Part shown: positions 54,307-62,680 of the stretch, in pieces
How the letters are laid out: every line of letters begins with the position of its first letter
Numbering within the stretch: the first letter of the stretch is position 1
Assembly (NCBI RefSeq): GCF_037325665.1
Contig: NC_090253.1
Coordinates: 11,940,890 to 12,004,889, forward strand
Direction: 5' to 3'
DNA length: 64,000 nucleotides
From: Littorina saxatilis
Taxonomy: Eukaryota > Mollusca > Gastropoda > Littorinimorpha > Littorinidae
Notes under the pieces: generated by a model
The model's input: only the letters and a program-made list of their open reading frames with translations
Told to the model about the DNA's origin: nothing
Database searches by the model: none
Translations under genes and position numbers: made by a program

Positions 54307-57300
54307 ATGGCGACAGCTGACGGAGGAGCTGAGCGTGCGTTCCTGGTGAATGAGGGTCCAAAGAAAGGTGTCAGCTACCCAATCAAGCTTGCCTACTGTG
54401 GAGGTATGTGTTTGTCTCTCCTTTGGGTATTGATGTGATGTCAAACCAAATACTACTACTGAGTACTAGTAGTCACTACTACTACTACTACTTATCAAGT
54501 AGAAGTGCAATGCGTTTGGCCAAGTCATCAACCACCCAAGGCACTGCATACCTCCAGCGACAAATCAGCCATTGCTCCCTCTCATGCACACACACCCCAA
54601 CCCAAGTCACTCACACTCACACACACAAACACACAAACACGCGCATACACACACACACTTAACTGTAACTTAACTTATGTAGACACTGCCCCGCGGGTGG
54701 CCTGTACTGTGTACATAATTATGCAAACTGAACTGGATATGATCGACAGCTACTGGTCCAATAAAAAATCTTTGTTACAATTAGAGAGAAAAAAAAATCT
54801 TTTTCAAGGGCAAAAACAGTGCAAAAAGCTGACTACATAATTTAAATTTCTTTGCTTTTTTGTTTGTCTTTTTTTTCATTCAGTCAATACTTGACGGAAT
54901 GATTTAACAGCGCCGGAGGGGAGGTTTGTCTCCCTCGGGATGGTAATTGAATTTGATAATCATAGTTTTTAATTGATGATAGTTTATACATGCTGAATCT
55001 GTAAAAAAAGTGTAAGCGTAAGTGTTAGAGATGCATATAATTATAAACTGTTTTTTTCTTTTTATTTCAGAGTGCACCATGCCCATAGAGGTCAGTTTGA
55101 TTGTTATTTGATAACGTTAACAGTGTTTTTAACTTTGAGCAGATTGATTTTAATTTGATGACAGTGTTTTTAACTTTGAGAAGATTGTGCTTACCACTAC
55201 CACTACCAGTTCTAAGCACTAACTCAGTGAACTGAATGATATTAAGAAGCTCTAAATGCTGAGCCACTGACCCAGTAAATAAGTACTTGTAGTGTACTGA
55301 TGTAGCATGATGTTCAAGTTAAACTTGTTTTTGGTGGCTGTGAAATGCATAGCATTATGAATATGATTAATAATGATATTGGTAACGCATATATATAATT
55401 TTGTTACCCTCAGGAAGCTTGAAAGTTGCACAGAATTCGGAGATGCTTGATGGGTTGATCAAAAGGGGAATAATGCTGGCTTGGGACATTTTCTAGAAAT
55501 AAAAGGCTGTTCACATAAATGATAATGCATTACTTTATATGTTGAACCCAAAGGGATGGCCAAATCCTCCGCCCGGTCGCCAGTGGCGAGTACAAAATCG
55601 ATAAGCACTGCAGAAGCAGGAACTTTTGCCGTCTGCAAAACCACCGCCATGTTCTAGTGAAACAAACGAGGCTCCTGTGCGTGCCACCGCTGTTTTAATT
55701 GTGTAAAGAAATCTAACGCTCATACTTTGTTGTGTGGTGTGTACCGGGCCAGTTAAAGTTCTGGCGGGCTAGTGACTTTCTTGAAGTTACTTGCCCGGCT
55801 GGCGAGTGAAAATGTTGAGACTTGGCCATCCCTGAACCCTGTAACGTGAAGCAGTGTTCTCACTGTACAGTCAAATCCAGTTTATTCTGGATAAGTAATT
55901 CTGGTTGAATTGACATTTTCATTTGTACAACTACAAGCTATGAGCCAGGACTGCGCAGCATGACATGTTTTCTGTTTTATGATTTTCTGTTTTAAGATTT
56001 TCTGTTTTTTAATGTTCTGTTTTCGGATTTTCAGGCTTATGATTGTTAGTTTTATCACTTTCTATTTTATGATTTTCAGGTTTATTATTTTCTGTTCAAT
56101 ATTTTTCTGTTTTAGGATTTTCTGTTGTTTGATTATGTGCTGTATGATTTCAGTACTGCGAGTACTATGTGAACTACGAGAAGTGCAAGGAGTGGCTTCA
56201 GAAGAACTTGCCACGCGAGTTTGAAAAGCTCTCAGTGACTAAAGGTATGATTCTAAACAAGGCAACTTTAAGTCTAGCTCTAAAGTTTAAGTCCTTACTT
56301 ACTGATGAAACAAGGCAACTTTAAGTCTAGCTCTAAATTGAAGTCTTTACTTACTGATGAAACAAGGCAACTTTAAGTGCAGCTCTGAACACCCTTACTT
56401 TACACTGGAGGAATGTAAATGTCAAAGGTGTAAACATCCAGCAATTTTACAACTTGGATTATTACATCACTTTCTAAACTTGTATTGATTTAAAACCTGT
56501 TTTAATTTGAATTAACACAAGCATGGCAACTTTGCGTTAAGTCCACTACACTGTGTTACATTTGTGCACTCTGGTAAAACAATTTATAAGGCTGTCTTGA
56601 TTTGAGTCAAATGTCAAAGTTGTCATATTGTGGTCAAAAATACAAATAACATATTGGTGTTTATTTGCTGTGCTGTGTGTGTTGCTCAGAGGTAGAGGGG
56701 AACGTAGACAGGAGTGGGGAGGAGTTAACTCCACTACTCTGTTACATTAGTGCACTCTGTTTATACACTGTATAGACTGTCTGGACCTGTGTATAATGTC
56801 TAACATGTAATGTGTTGCTCAGAGGGCGAGGGAGACGTCGAGAAGAAGGACGACGGGGGGAGCGGAGAGGAGAAGAAGAAGAGACAGACGCGGGGCGGCA
56901 AGGGGCTGATGAAGGCCAAGAAGAAGGTGGAGCCACAAGGCATCAGGATGTGGACCGCCTCCAGGGGCAAGAAGAAGAAAGTCACCATTGTCGTCGGCCT
57001 GGCGTCTTACGGTCAGTGTGTGTGTGTGTTTTTGTGGACGGCCCGTAGAGGCAAGAAAAAAGTCACCAGCGCGGTCTGCTTGGCGTCTTATGGTCGGTGT
57101 GCGTATCGGTGTGTGTGTGTGTTTTTGTGGACGACCCGTAGAGGCAAGAAAAAAGTCACCAGCGCAGTCTGCTTGGCGTCTTATGGTCGGTGTGCGTATT
57201 GGTGTGTGTACGTGCGTGCTCGTTGGTGAGTGTGTGTTTGTAACGATGAAGCAAGTCATTGACGTCACATGTCATCTTTGTGTCTGCCCCACAGAGATTG

Positions 57301-60300
57301 ACCTGAAGGATGCCAGCAAGTTTTTCGCCTCCAAATTCTCCTGTGGGTCATCTGTCAGTGGCGATGATGAGATCGTCATTCAGGGAGACGTCAAGGATGA
57401 CCTGTTCGACTACCTGCCCGAGAAATGGTCACAGGTAAGGTTCATGCTTTGTTATCGACTATCTGCCCGAGAAATGTTGTTAAAGACTGGTGGTCGCTAT
57501 GGAAAGATGAATAAGAAAGGGGGGGTGGGGGGGTGGTAGCTCAGTTGGTAGAGCACTGGACTTGTGATCCTAAGGTCGCAGGTTCGAAGCTGGACGGACA
57601 CGGACCAACTTTATGTGCAGACTTAGAGACGGTATCCATGTTCCACCCCCGTGTCACCACTGTGGCACATATAAGACCTCGGTCATTCTGCCGTAAGTGC
57701 AGGTGGCTGATTACACCTAAATACACATACACCTGGGTAGCGCGACTCTTGTTGCCGCTAGCTTTCCACTGGGAGGAAGCAAGCCGAATTTCCCAGCATT
57801 GGGACAATAAAGTAATGAAAAAGAAAGAAAAAAAGAAAATGAAAAAGAAAGAAAGAAATCTTAGAAGGAGTGGTGGTAATGGGCAGGTGGTGGTTATCAA
57901 GGTGTCACCAGGACGTTATGTACAGACAATGATTAAACAACAGGGGTGGGACTCTCTTGTGATGAAAAAAGAGGAAATCCTTTTTTTATAGGGGGATTCG
58001 GGGGCATGCTCCCCCGGAATTTTTTTAAATGGTACATTAAAATCTGTGCAATCTGGTACATTCTGAGACTAAAATTCAACTCGTTTGGATCAGTTAAAAA
58101 AGACATTCTCCTCACTCTCCCCCCCACCCCTACAAAAGCCACAAAAAAACCAACCAAACAAAAAACTAAAACTTTCACACAACAATGGTAACATTGTAAT
58201 GGTGCATACATACGTTATGAACCATGTATCCATAATCCAATACTGGCAATAATATGATTCAATGCATTGAAGCTCAAAATTACTATTAGTTATCAGGAGG
58301 TTTTAGTCAGCACAATTTAACTCTCAAGCCTCCAGTGTTCTGTTCCATCTTCACTTCTCTCCATATCATTCAGTCAACAAGTGATAGATACTGTGATGAA
58401 ATGGGACGCGGAAAAATAGATTGCTCCAGCGGAATTCTTAAGTTGTGTTCGCGGAAAAGTCCCACCTCTGAAACAAATTAGGGCCTTAAAAGGGGGAAGG
58501 GAGAGGGAGGTCTGAAAACAGGGGGGGGGGGGGGGGGGTGGTAATGGGCGGTTGTAGAGTTGTAATGCAACAAGCTAGTGGAGATTTCAGAATCCCTTGT
58601 CCGTTACTGTGAAATCCTGTTGGGGCAAACCTGTTGAAAAAAAGAGCTACGAGTTTATCATATCAAGAGTGTGGTACAGACAATTTTGAATACATTGCTG
58701 TTGCAGTTTCCTTTTACAGTATTGGCGTTAACCGGTAATTACAGGTATTTTACCGGTTGAAATAAGAAAATACCGAAAAATAATTGGCTGCCGGTATAAC
58801 CTATCGGTTGATTTTTAGAACTACCGGTTTTTTTTCACTGGTAGAACAACACAACCAGTACTCTGAGTTGGACTCGTACTGGTTCCAATGACCAGCCTAC
58901 CTTTGTTTTCTGGATAGTTTTCATCATAAAAGTTTGTGTACCAGTTTGAAAAAATATTAGTGCCATCACTGTTTTATTATAGGCATTCCACTGTACATTT
59001 GTCCTGTTCATTGCCACTGATTTGAAGCCAGGAAATGTGGGAGTGATGTTTTGCTGAAACAAGTTATTAGGTAAACAGAGAAGAGAGAGAATGGTTTCTT
59101 GCAATCAGTTCCAAATTTTCACAGAGAGACACAAGTGAAATCAGCGAGAATGGGAATATGACATTTTAATTGCTATAGGCCATCAGCCCCTTGCAATGGG
59201 GATATTACATAATATCATGGGCACCAAAAATACGGTACAAAAAGCGGGTGGAGAACAGAAACCGGAATTATATAATGTCCACTTGGTCATATCCAAGTCG
59301 ACAGTGTCTTTAGTCTGAGACCAATGTCAATGTAAATAGGCTAGAAGGCGTTGTCGGATAACGGCACTGTTTATGTCAACACAAAGGCAGAAACATTTAC
59401 AGTCTTTCTCCAGTCTCAAGGAATGTTTGTATTACACGCACATAGTCATGCAAGTCTGTGTTTAGTTGCTCAATCTCTTCTTTGAAGCGGACCCAGAGAG
59501 AGAGAGAGAGAGAGAGGGAGGGAGGGAGGGAGAAAGAGAGACAGACAGACAGACATAGAGAGAGACATAGAGAGAGAGAGGTTGGGAGAAAGACAGACAG
59601 ACAGACAGACAGACATAGAGAGAGACATAGAGAGAGGGAAGGAGGGAGAAAGAGAGACAGACAGACAGCCATAGAGAGAGACATAGAGAGAGAGAGGTTG
59701 GGAGAAAGACAGACAGACAGACATAGAGAGAGACATAGAGAGAGGGGGGGAGAAAGACAGACAGACAGACATAGAGAGAGAGAGAGAGGGAGGGAGAAAG
59801 AGAGACAAACAGACATAGAGAGAGAGAGAGAGAGGGAGGGAGACAGACAGACAGACATAGAGAGAGAGAGGGAGGGAGACAGACAGACAGACATAGAGAG
59901 AGACATAGAGAGAAAGGGGGAGGGAGAAAGAGAGAGAGAGACAGACAGACATAGAGAGAGGGAGGGAGAAAGAGAGACAGACAGACAGACATAGAGAGAG
60001 ACATAGAGAGAGGGAGGGAGAAAGAGAGACAGACATAGAGAGAGACATAGAGGGAGGGAGAAAGAGAGACAGACAGACAGACATAGAGAGACATAGAGAG
60101 AGGGAGGGAGAAAGACAGACAGACAGACATAGAGAGAGACATAGAGAGAGACATAGAGAGAGGGAGGGAGAAAGACAGACAGACAGACAGACAGACATAG
60201 AGAGAGACATAGAGAGAGACATAGAGAGAGACATAGAGAGAGAGGGAGGGAGAAAGACAGACAGAGAGAGAGACATAGAGAGAGACATAGAGAGAGAGGG

Positions 60301-60867
60301 AGGGAGAAAGACAGACAGACAGACATAGAGAGAGACATAGAGAGAGAGAGAGGGAGGGAGAAAGACAGACAGACAGACAGACAGACATAGAGAGAGACAT
60401 AGAGAGAGAGAGGGAGGGAGAAAGACAGACAGACATAGAGAGAGAGAGGGAGAAAGACAGACAGACATAGAGAGAGACATAGAGAGAGAGAGAGGGGGAG
60501 ACAGACAGACATATATAGAGAGAGGGAGGGAGAAAGACAGACAGACAGACATAGAGAGAGAGGGGGAGACAGACAGACAGACATAGAGAGAGACATATAT
60601 AGAGAGAGGGAGGGAGAAAGACAGACAGACAGACATAGAGAGAGAGGGAGGGAGAAAGACAGACAGACAGACATAGAGAGAGACATTGAGAGAGAGAGGG
60701 AGGGCGAAAGACAGACAGACATAGAGAGAAAGAGGTTTGCGGGATGGGGTTTACAACAGAAGAAGTTTTGAAGGTTTTGTATTTTCGAAAATCTAGTTTT
60801 GTTGACCGTGTTTTCTGTGTTTCAGATTGAAGAGGATGATATAGAGGACATGGGAGAAAAGAAATAG
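54307..60867 (+). CDS. DENR: Density-regulated protein DENR, 6 exons, 192 aa
   Basis: Coding exons: 54307-54403, 55071-55090 (20-nt microexon), 56154-56244, 56823-57011, 57295-57434, 60826-60867 (TAG). All phases close; human DENR is 198 aa. Family: partner of MCTS1 in a cytosolic heterodimer that recycles 40S subunits and promotes reinitiation after short upstream ORFs. Seen: an N-terminal cysteine cluster Cys31, Cys34, Cys41, Cys50 (YCGECTMPIEYCEYY...KC); an acidic/Lys-rich linker (70-111); a C-terminal SUI1/eIF1-like domain (about 112-175) with [18 protein letters not shown] and DDEIVIQGD; and an acidic tail [12 protein letters not shown]. The ATG gives [10 protein letters not shown], comparable in length to orthologues. 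Introns 3, 4 and 5 contain copies of adjacent exon edges. Confidence 0.96.
55551..55833. mobile_element. hAT-like MITE, CAGGGATGGCCAAAT family, copy 2
   Basis: AAGGGATGGCCAAATC and GACTTGGCCATCCCTG are inverted ends. TGAACCC lies on both sides (55543, 55833). It shares GTGTACCGGGCCAGT and CCGGCTGGCGAGTGA with the copy at 16363. DENR intron 2. Confidence 0.7.
55968..56153 (+). repeat. T-rich ~16-bp tandem array leading into the DENR exon 3 acceptor
   Basis: Repeated GATTTTCTGTTTTA units with TTTTCAGG and TTTTAGG variants end in TGTATGATTTCAG, the real acceptor. Several units contain AG after a pyrimidine tract and so look like decoy acceptors. Confidence 0.8.
56258..56395 (+). repeat. ~57-bp tandem repeat, 3 copies, next to the DENR exon 3 donor
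   Basis: AAACAAGGCAACTTTAAGTC and CTTACTTACTGATG recur three times, beginning 14 bp after the exon 3 donor. Confidence 0.85.
57012..57235 (+). repeat. Two extra copies of the DENR exon 4 3' end
   Basis: After the exon 4 donor (57011/57012) the segment AGAGGCAAGAAAAAAGTCAC to GGCGTCTTATGGTCGGTGTG occurs twice, at about 57046-57099 and 57138-57192, spaced by GTGTGTTTTTGTGGACG units. The frame stays open across the whole stretch from exon 4. Confidence 0.95.
57533..57830 (+). mobile_element. tRNA-derived SINE, family D
   Basis: GGTGGTAGCTCAGTTGGTAG (A box) and GGTCGCAGGTTCGAAGC (B box) form a tRNA-like head; the body ends GGGACAATAAAGTAATG with an AAAG-rich tail. DENR intron 5. No clear target duplication. 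Confidence 0.8.
57941..58470. mobile_element. hAT-like inverted-repeat element
   Basis: Ends CAGGGGTGGGACTCTC and AAAAGTCCCACCTCTG are inverted. The interior GGGGGCATGCTCCCCCGGAA is shared with 14316-14597. Noncoding. DENR intron 5. Confidence 0.6.
58471..59480. other. DENR intron 5 stretch, nothing recognised
   Basis: Apart from a poly-G run near 58520-58537 and an ACCGGT-rich patch (58735-58835), I see no gene or element. Confidence 0.5.
59490..60735. repeat. GA/GACA minisatellite, 1.25 kb
   Basis: Units built from (AGAG)n, GGGAGGGAGAAAGA, (CAGA)n and CATAGAGAGAGACATAGAGA repeat with a period of roughly 50-60 bp. The opposite strand is open in all three frames for hundreds of codons (Ser/Leu/Cys/Val repeats); this is low complexity. 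It ends 90 bp before DENR exon 6. Confidence 0.95.
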
Positions 60868-60959
60868 CCTCACCTACTGTTCGTCCCTTGTCTCCCTTGA
60901 TGTTTGTGTGGTGTGAAGTCAATGCTCTGTACAGATAGATTGATGAGTCCGTTGCGATG

Positions 60960-60965
60960 AATAAA
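60960..60965 (+). terminator. DENR polyadenylation signal AATAAA
   Basis: AATAAA lies 93 bp after the DENR stop and is followed by a GT-rich element (TGTGTGTGTGTTC) about 15-25 bp further on, the classical layout. Confidence 0.8.
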
Positions 60966-61126
60966 TGAGTGACAACAGACTGTGTGTGTGTTCATTATTT
61001 CTGTGTGTGTGTGCGTGTGGACGTGTGTGTGTGTGTGCTCTTTGTTGTGTGTATGTGTGTGCTGAAGAAAATCGGAAATGTAGGATGGGGTTTGGAAGTT
61101 GACAGCAGTGTAACACAGACATGCAT

Positions 61127-61458
61127 GTTTGTATTTGATGCGGGCCTCAACGGGGAGCCAGTCAAGCTGTTGCAGAAGTGGACTGGTGTGCTGTCTGCGT
61201 GATACGACCAGAATCAGCCTTGCAGCGCAATTCTGAAAATGCTGAAGTTTTTTTTATTAGGCAGGCGGGAAGACCGGATAAAAGATGCAGTAATCTAAAC
61301 GGGACAAAACAATTGATGTAACAAGTGTCTTGGTGGCTTCAGTGGACAGGTAGTGGCGGATTGAGCTTATACGTCTGAGTTCCAGATAGGTGATTTTACA
61401 GATGTCGTCGACATGCGTTTTCATGCTCAGTTCTTCATCAATGTAAACGGGTTTTTCA
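61127..61458 (-). pseudogene. LINE reverse-transcriptase C-terminal fragment
   Basis: The minus strand reads YIDEELSMKTHVDDICKITY, then RRISSIRHYLSTEATKTLV, SIVLSRLDYC, two adjacent stops, then QHFQNCAARLIL, SPLLQQLDWLPV and RIKYK. This is the familiar end of animal non-LTR reverse transcriptases (RLDYCN...LQ..QN.AARL......LHWLPV). Truncated at both sides, interrupted by the two stops, and lacking the catalytic FADD region. Confidence 0.8.
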
Positions 61459-62293
61459 CTTTATCAATAGGTTTCTCAGATAAAATAAACAAGAAGGGCA
61501 AAGCCCATACGACTCACATGCTTTACACATTTTTCCTACCAAAATACATGTGACTTTGACCCAAGGTCAAGGTCATCCAAGGTCATGCAACACAAAGCTG
61601 TTAATTCAAGACATAGGAAGTACAATGGTGCTTATTGGCTCTTTCTACCATGAGATATGGTCACTTTTAGTGGTTCACTACCTTATTTTGGTCACATTTT
61701 ATAAGGGTCAAAGTGACCTTGACCTTGATCATGTGACCAAATGTGTCTCATGATGAAAGCATAACATGTGCCCCACATAATTTTTAAGTTTGAAACAGTT
61801 ATCTTCCATAGTTCAGGGTCAAGGTCACTTCAAAATATGTATACAATCCAACTTTGAAGAGCTCCTGTGACCTTGACCTTGAAGCAAGGTAAACCAAACT
61901 GGTATCAAAAGATGGGGCTTACTTTGCCCTATATATCATATATAGGTGAGGTATTCAATCTCAAAGACTTCAGAGAAAATGGGAAAAATGTGAAAAATAG
62001 CTGTTTTTTAGGCAACATTTATGGCCCCTGCGACCTTGACCTTGAAGCAAGGTCAAGATGCTATGTATGTTTTTTGGGGCCTTGTCATCATACACCATCT
62101 TGCCAAATTTGGTACTGATAGACTGAATAGTGTCCAAGAAATATCCAACGTTAAAGTTTTCCGGACGGACGGACGTCCGGACGGACGGACGGACGGACGA
62201 CTCGGGTGAGTACATAGACTCACTTTTGCTTCGCATGTGAGTCAAAAACCCGGCTTGGCATTTACATTGATGAAGAACTGAGCATGAAAACGC
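61415..62293. repeat. 33-bp perfect inverted repeat bracketing a hairpin element
   Basis: 61415-61447 (GCGTTTTCATGCTCAGTTCT...) and 62261-62293 are exact inverted copies. Both encode the same LINE residues (IDEELSMKT), the second on the plus strand. Confidence 0.85.
61488..62248 (+). mobile_element. AGGTCA-rich hairpin element, copy 3 (diverged, HINE-like)
   Basis: Starts AACAAGAAGGGCAAAGCCC with CGACTCACATGC following; ends with (GGAC)n at 62160-62200 and the hairpin GACTCAC...GTGAGTC plus an A run. The interior carries repeated TGACCTTGA/TCAAGGTCA motifs. Same layout as the copies at 11670 and 45680 but only distantly similar in sequence. Confidence 0.65.
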
Positions 62294-62294
62294 A

Positions 62295-62680
62295 AGGTAT
62301 CAAGGAGTTGGGAGATTGGGAGACTGTTTTGCTTTTTATTGGTCGACAAACATAGCTTCGTTTTTTTTCTCATGATTTATTTGAAGTTTGTTTTGGCACA
62401 TCCAGTCTTTAACATACGCAGCAAGTACTTCTACCACACTCGGCTCGCAAGAAAAAAAGGAAAAGGAAAAAATGTTTGCATTTATTTCAGAATACACAAT
62501 TAAGCTTTTATGTTAATACATGATAGAAATGCATCTCTTTCTGCTTCAATACAGTGTTTTAAGGGGGCACATCTGCCTGAACAATCACGACATATAAAAA
62601 AAAACACAAAAAAACGGTAAACCTTTCTGATGAAGACTTTCTGATGGAAAAATGGTTGAATGTTTCGAAAAAATCAGTTA
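62295..62680. other. Spacer before the Tc1 element, nothing recognised
   Basis: AT-rich sequence with no repeat or coding signal that I can identify. Confidence 0.5.

Noticed and set aside
56810-57229. Open frame running from inside DENR intron 3 through exon 4 into intron 4, read as a separate 139-aa protein
   Set aside because: Its middle is DENR exon 4; the extension is the duplicated exon edge reported as a finding, not an independent gene.
59397-60922. Very long minus-strand open frames (up to 486 codons) rich in Ser, Leu, Cys and Val
   Set aside because: They are the complement of the GA/GACA minisatellite; all three frames are open at once and the residues just repeat the unit. The part outside the array has no coding character.
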